Below, in pieces: positions 1 to 5,885 of a stretch of DNA of 6,482 bases (its first letter is position 1; every line of letters starts with the position of its first letter). This stretch comes from Clostridiales bacterium UBA1777. Its GTDB lineage: Bacteria; Bacillota; Clostridia; Oscillospirales; Oscillospiraceae. The notes under the pieces are model-generated. The model searched no databases and was not told the origin of the DNA. It saw nothing but the letters and a program-made list of their open reading frames with translations. The translations under genes and the position numbers were made by a program. The stretch spans positions 19,824-26,305 of the forward strand of contig DCGN01000031.1 of NCBI GenBank assembly GCA_002315275.1, read 5' to 3'.

Positions 1-342
1 GAGCTGTTCAGAAAGTACATTGTAAGCGGGGCAAATTCCGTTCCGAATGCTATCAACAAGCCCTTAAAGCTCTATGAGAAAATCAGCTATTTCTTCAGAA
101 GAGATCCCCTGCTGAAGCTGATGATAGATGAGCCGAACATCCCGGAGAAGGATCTGCGCAATATAAAGGCAGAGGTCGTGCTTCTTGCGGGCAGCAGGGA
201 CGTGATCCTCGAGTCACACACGCGGTACCTTCACAGCGTCATCCCCGGAAGCAAGCTTGAAATACTTCCCGGGCGCACCCACGGCAGTTATATCGTCCAC
301 AGCACGGAAATCGCCGGGCTGATTCTGAAATACGCAAAATGA
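1..342 (+). CDS. Alpha/beta hydrolase, C-terminal part (5' end outside the window)
   Basis: The frame is open from the first base and ends at TGA 340-342, giving 113 residues of an incomplete protein. A methionine codon at 121 lies inside this frame and is not the real start, because the protein-like sequence continues upstream of it. Visible are the two C-terminal parts of an alpha/beta hydrolase catalytic site. The strand 'EVVLLAGSRDVI' carries the acid residue (D67 of the fragment), and 'LEILPGRTHGSYI' carries the catalytic histidine (H94). The nucleophile elbow must lie outside the window. The substrate cannot be assigned. The gene converges on the - strand hydrolase at 387-1298, and a hairpin lies between them. 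It is the first of three alpha/beta-fold hydrolase genes in a row, although its short remnant shows no obvious close similarity to the other two. Confidence 0.82.
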   Translation, partial: ELFRKYIVSGANSVPNAINKPLKLYEKISYFFRRDPLLKLMIDEPNIPEKDLRNIKAEVVLLAGSRDVILESHTRYLHSVIPGSKLEILPGRTHGSYIVHSTEIAGLILKYAK

Positions 343-352
343 TGTAAATTTT

Positions 353-381
353 ACCGGAGCTGTGAATTTCACAGCTCCGGT
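353..381. terminator. Bidirectional hairpin terminator between convergent genes
   Basis: A perfect 12-bp stem (arms 353-364 and 370-381, starting ACCGGAGCTGTG) closes a 5-nt loop. The loop-side bases could pair for two more steps if steric limits are ignored. It begins 10 nt after the + strand stop (340-342) and 5 nt after the - strand stop (387-389), so it can serve both genes. The T-rich tails are short on both sides: TAGTTTTAG on the + strand, and AAAATTTA on the - strand. The intrinsic terminator assignment therefore rests mainly on the stem and the convergent position. Confidence 0.72.
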
Positions 382-386
382 TAGTT

Positions 387-1298
387 TTAGTCAAGCTTTG
401 CGATAAAGCGTTTCATTTCTTCGGATATCCTCTCGTATTCATACCAATGCACATAATGGCCGCATTCAAGCTCAACAACGGATGCTTCGGCAAGTCCCGA
501 AGCATATTCGCGCTGAAGCGCAAGCCTGCTTGGCTTCCCTCCGGATACGAACAGCAATGTGGGAACATCCGGCAGCGGTGCTCCGTCGATCTCCGCGCAC
601 GCTTTCGGAATCGCCAGTCCCTCATTGCGAACCGTCTTGTTGATAGCCGACCTGCAACCGATGGCTTTGTAAAGCCTTTTGTCCTCTTTTGAAAGCGGCT
701 CCGGCAGGTTTGAACCGTTATAATACAGCCGTACGATACCAAGTATTCTCGCCAATGCGGCGAGCTTCATAGTTCTCTGCGCCGAACGGCTGTCATAATT
801 ATCATAAGTTCTCGGCAGAGCTATGTCCAGCCCGACGATTGCCTCAACCTCATCGGGGTATTTCTGCGCCCATAGGATCGCCTCTAATCCGGACATGGAG
901 TGTGGGCAAAGGACGTATTTGCCCGTGATCCCCAGCTTGGCCAATGCCTCTCTGTCCTGACGGAGTATAGTGTCAAAATCGCGCTCGGAGTCCACCGTAT
1001 CGCTGAAGCCGTAACCGAATTTTTCAACAACCGCAATCCGGTAATCATTGTTCAAGCACCGATAAAGCGGCTTGAAATCCACGATCGGTGATGCTGTGCC
1101 GCTTCCGGAAAGGAAGACCAGCGTACGGTTTCCGGAGCCCTCTGAATAAATGCACATGCTGTTCCCGTCAACAGTTACCCGTTGACCGATCTGATGACCG
1201 AGCATGGCCTTCTCCCTGACGAGCATGACTCTGTTATAAATAAAGAGAGATATAAGCGCCAACAGCAGAAGAAGGATTATTACAACAGTAACGTACAT
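387..1298 (-). CDS. Membrane-anchored alpha/beta hydrolase
   Basis: The protein has 303 residues with the start at 1298. The frame stays open upstream to an ATG at 1421, but 1298 is preferred: AGGGGGGAG sits just upstream, and a strong promoter lies between the two candidate starts. Residues 3-22 form one hydrophobic N-terminal segment followed by basic residues, so the enzyme is probably tethered to the membrane. The fold markers are the oxyanion-loop region 'LVFLSGSG' (60-67), 'KFGYGFSD' (93-100), the nucleophile elbow 'PHSMSG' with S134, and a late 'ECGHYVHW' with H281 as the likely catalytic histidine. The usual aspartate after the penultimate strand is not seen: that stretch reads 'LLFVSGGKP' (248-256). 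The acid may come from D158 ('GLDIA') or a nearby glutamate. It is transcribed divergently from the hydrolase/symporter operon. Substrate unknown. Confidence 0.85.
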   Translation of the reverse strand: MYVTVVIILLLLLALISLFIYNRVMLVREKAMLGHQIGQRVTVDGNSMCIYSEGSGNRTLVFLSGSGTASPIVDFKPLYRCLNNDYRIAVVEKFGYGFSDTVDSERDFDTILRQDREALAKLGITGKYVLCPHSMSGLEAILWAQKYPDEVEAIVGLDIALPRTYDNYDSRSAQRTMKLAALARILGIVRLYYNGSNLPEPLSKEDKRLYKAIGCRSAINKTVRNEGLAIPKACAEIDGAPLPDVPTLLFVSGGKPSRLALQREYASGLAEASVVELECGHYVHWYEYERISEEMKRFIAKLD

Positions 1299-1301
1299 AT
1301 T

Positions 1302-1310
1302 CTCCCCCCT
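1302..1310 (-). promoter_or_regulatory. Ribosome binding site that decides the start of the - strand hydrolase
   Basis: Read on the - strand, AGGGGGGAG lies 3-5 nt before the ATG at 1298-1296. No comparable site precedes the longer candidate start at 1421, so this site fixes the start at 1298 and places the hydrophobic segment at the very N-terminus. Confidence 0.72.
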
Positions 1311-1346
1311 GAACAAAAAATAAAAAAGATGTCTGTTTTCACGCAA

Positions 1347-1375
1347 ATTATACCATCGGGAAGAAACAGGTGCAA
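1347..1375 (-). promoter_or_regulatory. SigA-type promoter for the - strand hydrolase
   Basis: On the - strand, the -35 box TTGCAC (1375-1370), a 17-bp spacer and a perfect TATAAT -10 (1352-1347) are visible. The -10 is preceded by TGG, giving an extended TGn -10. Transcription would start near 1340, leaving a leader of about 40 nt before the ATG at 1298. This also argues against the upstream start at 1421, which would lie outside the transcript. Confidence 0.78.
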
Positions 1376-1390
1376 GTAAACAAAGGGAAA

Positions 1391-1412
1391 AACATATTCG
1401 TGAAAATATGTT
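1391..1412. promoter_or_regulatory. Inverted repeat, candidate operator for the divergent promoters
   Basis: The arms AACATATT (1391-1398) and AATATGTT (1405-1412) are exact reverse complements separated by 6 bp. The last two bases of the right arm are the first two bases of the rightward -35 box, and the left arm lies about 16 bp upstream of the leftward -35. A dimeric regulator bound here would block the rightward promoter and could also affect the leftward one. The spacer is not symmetric and the arms are AT-rich, so chance is possible. No regulator gene lies in the window. Confidence 0.5.
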
Positions 1413-1439
1413 GCACTGCATAAAAATGTGTGCTATATT
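1411..1439 (+). promoter_or_regulatory. SigA-type promoter for the hydrolase/symporter operon
   Basis: The -35 box TTGCAC (1411-1416), a 17-bp spacer and the -10 box TATATT (1434-1439) are visible, with TGC immediately before the -10 (extended TGn motif). The predicted start is near 1446, giving a leader of about 60 nt that includes a T-rich stretch (1471-1487) and then the ribosome binding site. Its -35 box has the same sequence as that of the divergent promoter. Confidence 0.72.
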
Positions 1440-1492
1440 TTAATTCAATAAATCATTAAACTCTTTAGCCTTTTTTGATAGATTTTCTAATC

Positions 1493-1497
1493 GGAGG
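1493..1497 (+). promoter_or_regulatory. Ribosome binding site of the first operon gene
   Basis: GGAGG lies 8 nt before the ATG at 1506. It is close to the ideal sequence and spacing and fixes that start. It is the strongest site in the operon, fitting its position as the entry point for translation. Confidence 0.75.
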
Positions 1498-1505
1498 AAC
1501 AGATA

Positions 1506-2492
1506 ATGGACGATTACAGCAACGGCATTCATGAGGCATCGGCAGTAAGGATCGGCGGTATTGACCAGTGGATCAGCATACGCGGGAAGGACACGAACGC
1601 CCCCGTCCTGTTGGTCATTCACGGCGGCCCCGGCTCAACGCTCACCGGCCTCAGCCACATTTATCAGCGCCCGTGGGAGGCGCTGTACACAGTTGTCAAC
1701 TGGGATCAGCGTTATTCCGGAAAGACCGCTTCCATATCCGGCACAAAGCCGGAGAAGGAGGTCACCTTTGAGATGATGCTCAATGATGCCGTAGAGGTCA
1801 TTGATTACCTGCGCAGCCGTTTTAAACGCGAAAAGATAATCATATTGGGGCATTCATGGGGGACGATACTCGGCGCAACGCTGGCAAGGCTTTATCCCGA
1901 GAAGCTCATCGCCTATATCTCCACCGGCACTGTGGTGAACTGCCGCAAGGACTACAAGCTTATCATCGACCAGCTCGAAAAGGTCTACAAGGCCAGAGGA
2001 GACAAAAAGAATCTCAAATACCTTGACACGCTCCGCCCGTATCTGGATAAGCCTAAGGGTGAGTGGGAGTTCATGCTTGGGATTAATAACCTTATTATCA
2101 AAGAGGGGTATTCCTCAGTAAAGGCTTACGGGCTTTGGACCGGCTTCAAGTATGAGCTCCTACCCATGCTGCAGTCTCCGGAGTACCGCTTGAGGGATTT
2201 CCACCTAACCGCATATAAGGCGTATATTCCCATGAGTGAAAAATTCCAATTCGAGTTTAACCTGGAGCAGCACGAAAACCGCTACGACATTCCTGTCTAC
2301 TATGTAAACGGAGACTCGGACTGGCAGACCACCTATGTGGCGGCCAAGGAATACGCCGAGAATACTGTTGCGCCGGACACGGCATTTTACACGCTTGAAA
2401 ACTGCGCGCATTGCTGGGACATTGATGCACCTGATCAGATGGCAAAGGTAATGTGTGAGAACATCTACCCGCGGCTTAAAAAATACATCTGA
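1506..2492 (+). CDS. Proline-iminopeptidase-like (S33-type) alpha/beta hydrolase
   Basis: The protein has 328 residues, typical length for the family, with no signal peptide or membrane segment, so it is cytoplasmic. The markers appear in the right order: the oxyanion motif HGGPG (39-43), 'NWDQRYSGKT' (65-74) at the site of the family's DQRGxG block, the nucleophile elbow GHSWG (115-119) with S117, a helical cap region (about 145-255), 'YVNGDSDWQT' (266-275) with the acid D270 or D272, and 'ENCAHCWD' with H302. HGGPG plus DQR is the signature of prolyl aminopeptidase-like enzymes of peptidase family S33, but many members act on other amides or esters, so the substrate is unproven. The canonical glycine after DQR is replaced by tyrosine (Y70). 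First gene of the operon, 17 nt before the symporter. Confidence 0.88.
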   Translation: MDDYSNGIHEASAVRIGGIDQWISIRGKDTNAPVLLVIHGGPGSTLTGLSHIYQRPWEALYTVVNWDQRYSGKTASISGTKPEKEVTFEMMLNDAVEVIDYLRSRFKREKIIILGHSWGTILGATLARLYPEKLIAYISTGTVVNCRKDYKLIIDQLEKVYKARGDKKNLKYLDTLRPYLDKPKGEWEFMLGINNLIIKEGYSSVKAYGLWTGFKYELLPMLQSPEYRLRDFHLTAYKAYIPMSEKFQFEFNLEQHENRYDIPVYYVNGDSDWQTTYVAAKEYAENTVAPDTAFYTLENCAHCWDIDAPDQMAKVMCENIYPRLKKYI

Positions 2493-2509
2493 GAAAGGAA
2501 ATTCACTAT

Positions 2510-3904
2510 ATGAGCACAAAAATCGGAGAAGGTATGAGTCTTAAGGAAAAACTGGGCTTCGGCACATATTCGTGTACCTATAACCTGATCTATTACTTTA
2601 AAGCGTCCTACTATTTGTTTTTCCTTACCAATGTTCTCGGTATCGGTGTCGCGGCCGCCGGTTCGGTCGTTGCTGCCGGTGCTGTATGGGACGCCGTCAA
2701 CGACCCGCTTATAGGCTATTATACGATCAACCACCCCAACAAGAAGGGCGAGCGTATCCGCAACCTTATTCCGCTGTCACTTATTCCGACCTGTATATGC
2801 CTGATTCTGCTCTTTACCAACTTTCATGTGAGTGACATGGCCGCACTTATCATCTCCGCAGTCGTGTTCTTCATATACGACTCCGGCCTTACATGCCTCG
2901 GTACCGTTTATTGCACCATGAATACCGTTGCGACCAATGACCAGGGCGAGCGCACATCGGTAAACATTCACAGAAGCATCGGCGGCTGTTTGGGTACTGT
3001 TATCGGCACGCTTGCCTGCTTCCCGATCCTGTCTGTACTGGGAGTTATGGATGAAAGCGGCAATCTGATAGCCGAGAATGCCGATAGGGGCTTTTTCATT
3101 GTGGCATGCATTTTTGCGGCTATCATTATCGTCGGTTCTCTGGTCCATTACTTTACGACCAAGGAACGCATCCGTCCGATGGAGGGAGACGATCAGGCGA
3201 CCGGCTTCCTCGAAATGTTCAAAATACTCTTCAGCTACAAGCCCTTCGTAAATATGACCCTTATTGTAATGCTGGACAATATCATCCTGCTGTTTATGAC
3301 CACCGTCGTTGTATACTACGCAACTTACGTCACGGGTTCTACCGAGACGAGCACCTACTATCAGGGCGCATATATCTTCGGCCAGCTTCTGTGCACGATT
3401 TTCCTCGTCAAGGCAGTTGACAACCGCATCGGTCATAACCGTTCTTTGATTTTGGGTCTCATTCTGTTTGCTGTTTCAAAGATACCCTTTGTGCTTTTCC
3501 CTTCATCCGAGATCGCCGCATTCATCAATTTCGGCTTGAGCGGAATAGGCTCCGGCTTCCTCTTCGTTGCGATCAACGTTATTGTCAGCAATGTCTGCGA
3601 CCTTCTTGAATGGCGCAGTGGAAAGCGCATGGACGCATCCGTGGGAAGCGTCAGCGGCTTTGTATGTACTATTGCCGCCGCTGTCGTAACCGAGGTTCTG
3701 GCGCTTTCGCTGTCCGTCACCGGCTTTGATGCCGAACTGACTGTCCAGCCCGCCGCCGCGATAGACGCGATAAATGTTATGCTGGGCATTGCTCCGTTGG
3801 TACTTGCAGTGTTTATGATCATCTTTGCCAAAAAGACCGATATTGAAAAGGATTTGAAACAGATGAAGCTTGATTATACATCCAAAAGGGATGAAGGAAT
3901 ATGA
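2510..3904 (+). CDS. GPH-family (MelB-like) cation-coupled symporter
   Basis: The protein has 464 residues with about 12 hydrophobic segments (roughly 20-44, 47-70, 86-104, 110-133, 157-180, 193-215, 246-271, 284-301, 312-330, 335-361, 381-405, 420-441). It is an inner-membrane carrier of the glycoside-pentoside-hexuronide:cation symporter family, part of the MFS superfamily. 'WDAVNDPLIGY' (60-70) matches the MelB DxxxD cation site, with D61 and D65 at the places of MelB D55 and D59. 'TNDQGERTSVNIHR' (142-155) matches the block with MelB D124, here D144. 'DLLEWRSGKRMDASVGS' (364-380) fits the family's late-helix signature. Known members move sugars or glycosides with Na+ or H+, but the hydrolase neighbours suggest another small solute. 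AAAGGAA precedes ATG 2510. A second start at 2534 (M9, 'MSLKEKLGFG') has GGAG 5 nt upstream and fits the usual family N-terminus. The stop overlaps the next start. Confidence 0.88.
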   Translation: MSTKIGEGMSLKEKLGFGTYSCTYNLIYYFKASYYLFFLTNVLGIGVAAAGSVVAAGAVWDAVNDPLIGYYTINHPNKKGERIRNLIPLSLIPTCICLILLFTNFHVSDMAALIISAVVFFIYDSGLTCLGTVYCTMNTVATNDQGERTSVNIHRSIGGCLGTVIGTLACFPILSVLGVMDESGNLIAENADRGFFIVACIFAAIIIVGSLVHYFTTKERIRPMEGDDQATGFLEMFKILFSYKPFVNMTLIVMLDNIILLFMTTVVVYYATYVTGSTETSTYYQGAYIFGQLLCTIFLVKAVDNRIGHNRSLILGLILFAVSKIPFVLFPSSEIAAFINFGLSGIGSGFLFVAINVIVSNVCDLLEWRSGKRMDASVGSVSGFVCTIAAAVVTEVLALSLSVTGFDAELTVQPAAAIDAINVMLGIAPLVLAVFMIIFAKKTDIEKDLKQMKLDYTSKRDEGI

Positions 3905-5292
3905 TTCGTTCGCAACAGCTTGAGCGCATCGTAGCACGAATAAGGGACGCCTTTGAGATTCCTTCCGTAAGTGCGGCATTTTACATAAACGGCATGATAT
4001 ACATCTGCTCAAGCGGGTGCTATGATGACACCTTGTTTGCCATCGGCTCATGCACGAAGTCCTTCACGGCGGGCACCGTTCTTGCTCTGCAGGACAGAGG
4101 AATGCTTTCGGTCAATGACACTGTCCTTAAGCATATCCCGGACTTCGCTCTCTCCGTTCCGGAAGTTGCCCGGAGTCTGACTATCCGTGATATTCTCAGT
4201 CACAGAAGCGGCTTCCCCGGCTGCGACCTTGCATGGTATTCACGGCATGACGCTTTTCCCGTGAAGGAGCTGATGAGGGCAATATCTCTGCTTCCCGCAA
4301 CGGCGAAGCCCGGAGAAAAGCATCAGTACAACAACATGATGTTCGCTCTTGCCGGCACCGTCATTGAAGAATGCTCGGGAATTAGCTGGAAGGAGGCCGT
4401 GGAAAGCTTTCTATTCAAGCCTTTGGGTATTGAAAAGGCTGCTTTCTCCTGTGATGAAGCCATGAAGCTCGGAGCAGTTGCCGTTCCCTATATCCGCTCC
4501 GGAAGCGGTACTGTCGCTGTTCCTCACGCACGGCTCGGTGCAGTCTCCCCTGCCGGTTGCCTGTACATGACCGCAGGAGAGCTTCTGAAATGGAACATCG
4601 CCATTATGAACGGCGGAACGCTTGAAGGCAAAGACATTCTTTCTTCCGATGCGATCCGCGAAATGACCTTGCCCTGTGTTTCAGACGGGTATGACGGCCT
4701 TTTGCCCGAGCTCTCAACAGCAGTGAAGGACAGATGCTATGCTCTCGGTCTGCAGACGGAATTATTCCGCGGCGAAAAGCTGATCTTCCACGGCGGTGCT
4801 ATTGACGGATTTCTTGCCAATCAGAATATTCTCCCCGGCAGGAACTGTGCGGCGGTGATGCTGACGGATCTGGGCGGAACTCTCGTCAGGGAGGCCTTTC
4901 AATATGCGTTCAACGGTCTGCTGCTCGGCGATGAGACCGACTGGATAGGTCTCTTTGCAGCTCTTCAGCAGAAAATGCTTGAGGAATACAGCCCTCTGCT
5001 TTACATGAACGGAATTCCCGGGGACTGCGAAGCCTGTCACATTCTTTCAGGCCGGTATACAAATCCTCTTTTCGGGGAGCTTGTCCTTTCCTCAGCGTCC
5101 GGGAGCTTTACCGCCAGAATCGGGGATCTTGAAATGCCTGTCATTGCAACGGAAGACACCGTTTCCTTCTTCCACCCCTATTTCGGTCTTCTGGAAGCGG
5201 AGCACATCATAGATGACAGCGGCAGCGTCATTGCATTGGAGCTTCCGGCGGATCCGGAAATTGATATGAAATTCAGGTTTACACGACAATGA
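3901..5292 (+). CDS. Beta-lactamase-fold serine hydrolase (class C / S12-type)
   Basis: The protein has 463 residues. All three catalytic motifs of the class C beta-lactamase/penicillin-binding-protein-like family are present: SxxK as 'GSCTKSF' with S50 and K53, YxN as 'QYNNM' with Y143 and N145, and 'FHGGAIDGF' (296-304) for the third box. 'ILSHRSGFPG' (98-107) is another common family block. Residues from about 375 to 460 ('LSGRYTNPLFGELVL' onward) form a separate beta-rich region resembling the DUF3471-type accessory domain found at this place in many such hydrolases. There is no signal peptide, so unlike true beta-lactamases and cell-wall enzymes it should act in the cytoplasm; esterase, amidase or D-aminopeptidase activity is more plausible than beta-lactam resistance. 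It starts inside the symporter stop (ATGA at 3901-3904), with AAAAGGG 10 nt upstream. The next gene starts inside its own stop. Confidence 0.88.
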   Translation: MIRSQQLERIVARIRDAFEIPSVSAAFYINGMIYICSSGCYDDTLFAIGSCTKSFTAGTVLALQDRGMLSVNDTVLKHIPDFALSVPEVARSLTIRDILSHRSGFPGCDLAWYSRHDAFPVKELMRAISLLPATAKPGEKHQYNNMMFALAGTVIEECSGISWKEAVESFLFKPLGIEKAAFSCDEAMKLGAVAVPYIRSGSGTVAVPHARLGAVSPAGCLYMTAGELLKWNIAIMNGGTLEGKDILSSDAIREMTLPCVSDGYDGLLPELSTAVKDRCYALGLQTELFRGEKLIFHGGAIDGFLANQNILPGRNCAAVMLTDLGGTLVREAFQYAFNGLLLGDETDWIGLFAALQQKMLEEYSPLLYMNGIPGDCEACHILSGRYTNPLFGELVLSSASGSFTARIGDLEMPVIATEDTVSFFHPYFGLLEAEHIIDDSGSVIALELPADPEIDMKFRFTRQ

Positions 5293-5732
5293 AAGCTTTT
5301 ATATACAAGTTCATACAGTTAACATGGGGTCTGCCGCAGTCTCTGCTCGGTCTGATCTACCTTGCGAAATACGGCAGAGGGGAGAAGCATTTCAATTTTC
5401 ACGGTGCGTATGTAAGCGGCTGGAGCCATGACGGAGGTATCAGTCTGGGCATGTTCATCTTCATCGGAGACAAGCTGACGAGCGCCGGAGAGCCCTATGC
5501 GTATCTCACGCATGAGTACGGCCACACCGTCCAATCCCTGATATACGGGCCGCTGTATATCCCAATCGTGGGGATCGCCTCGTCCCTTTGGGCGAAGAAA
5601 TACTCCAAAGAGATGCTGCAGGACGGCATTTCCTACTTTTCGGTCTTTCCGGAAAATCAGGCCAACCGGCTTGGAAGCCGTATCACCGGTATTGAAGTAC
5701 CCGAGCATATCCCAATGTCTCTGTTTGAATAA
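5289..5732 (+). CDS. Small putative zinc-metallopeptidase-like protein (HEYGH motif)
   Basis: The protein has 147 residues. 'YLTHEYGHTVQS' (72-83) carries an HExxH zinc-binding and catalytic motif (H75, E76, H79). It is followed by a hydrophobic stretch ('LIYGPLYIPIVGIASSLW', 84-101) and then 'FPENQANRLG' (120-129), whose E122 is a possible third zinc ligand about 43 residues downstream, as in gluzincin-type enzymes. The N-terminus is moderately hydrophobic but has no clear signal peptide; a membrane-associated cytoplasmic protein is likely. Small proteins with an HEYGH motif followed by a GP-containing hydrophobic segment occur as uncharacterised proteins in gut bacteria, and I know of no defined function. 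It begins at the ATGA overlap 5289-5292 and has only a weak ribosome binding site (AGG at 5275-5277), so translation is probably coupled to the S12-type hydrolase. Last gene of the operon. Confidence 0.75.
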   Translation: MKAFIYKFIQLTWGLPQSLLGLIYLAKYGRGEKHFNFHGAYVSGWSHDGGISLGMFIFIGDKLTSAGEPYAYLTHEYGHTVQSLIYGPLYIPIVGIASSLWAKKYSKEMLQDGISYFSVFPENQANRLGSRITGIEVPEHIPMSLFE

Positions 5733-5795
5733 TGACGGAGAAGGTCTTTTTATTTGCTCTCTGTCACTATGATCCGGTCTCCCGTCAAGAGACCG
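5733..5795 (+). terminator. Two tandem hairpins after the operon, possible weak terminator
   Basis: The first hairpin starts right after the stop codon: TGACGGAGA (5733-5741) pairs with TCTCTGTCA (5758-5766) over 9 bp with one G-U, around a 16-nt loop that holds the T-run. The second pairs CGGTCTC (5775-5781) with GAGACCG (5789-5795) around 7 nt. Neither is followed directly by a strong T-run, so they may instead protect the 3' end or slow polymerase. The terminator assignment is tentative. Confidence 0.35.
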
Positions 5796-5814
5796 CGATG
5801 AAATATCTTTTATG

Positions 5815-5820
5815 TATAAT
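5815..5820 (+). promoter_or_regulatory. Possible -10 box for the VWA gene
   Basis: TATAAT matches the consensus exactly and would give a start near 5827 and a leader of about 59 nt before ATG 5886. No good -35 hexamer lies 15-19 bp upstream, and TG abuts the box without the usual one-base gap, so the promoter is incomplete by sequence alone. An activator or the extended -10 context might compensate. The box overlaps the left arm of the hairpin at 5816-5858. Confidence 0.35.
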
Positions 5821-5858
5821 GAGGTTGTAAGGTCAAGAGAGGCCTTCAGCCTCATTAT
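5816..5858 (+). terminator. Two-stage hairpin upstream of the VWA gene
   Basis: The outer stem ATAATGAGG (5816-5824) pairs with CCTCATTAT (5850-5858) over 9 bp. Inside it, AAGGTC (5829-5834) pairs with GGCCTT (5841-5846) over 6 bp with one U-G, closing a 6-nt loop. A short T-rich tail (TTTTAAT) follows. If transcribed from the operon it could act as the main terminator. If transcription starts at the TATAAT inside the left arm, only the inner stem would form. Confidence 0.4.
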
Positions 5859-5885
5859 TTTAATGTTATACGAGGAGAAACGAAC

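Noticed and set aside
121..342. A separate 73-residue gene starting at 121
   Set aside because: The same frame is open to the first base of the window and reads as one hydrolase-like protein. The ATG at 121 is internal and has no ribosome binding site.
1299..1421. Upstream extension of the - strand hydrolase to an ATG at 1421 (41 extra residues)
   Set aside because: The perfect TATAAT promoter at 1347-1375 and the AGGGGGGAG site at 1302-1310 lie inside this extension. The added residues do not look like the family, and the 1298 start has the correct spacing.
1446..1492. Riboswitch or T-box in the operon leader
   Set aside because: The leader before the ribosome binding site is under 50 nt. 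It shows only a 4-bp TAGA/TCTA stem and a T-rich stretch, which is too short for a known riboswitch or T-box.
2777..3436. 219-codon open frame on the - strand
   Set aside because: It is fully antisense to the symporter, has low-complexity charged composition and no recognisable motif. It is a codon-bias shadow.
3503..4051. 182-codon open frame on the - strand
   Set aside because: It spans the symporter/S12 hydrolase junction in antisense, with no ribosome binding site or protein-family feature.
3901..5292. Calling the S12-type gene an antibiotic-resistance beta-lactamase
   Set aside because: It has no signal peptide, carries an extra C-terminal domain and sits in a transporter/hydrolase operon. 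The motifs alone are shared with esterases and D-aminopeptidases.
5319..5855. 178-codon open frame on the - strand
   Set aside because: It lies opposite the HEYGH gene and the hairpin-rich spacer and has no recognisable domain. The + strand gene carries the motif and is coupled to the operon.
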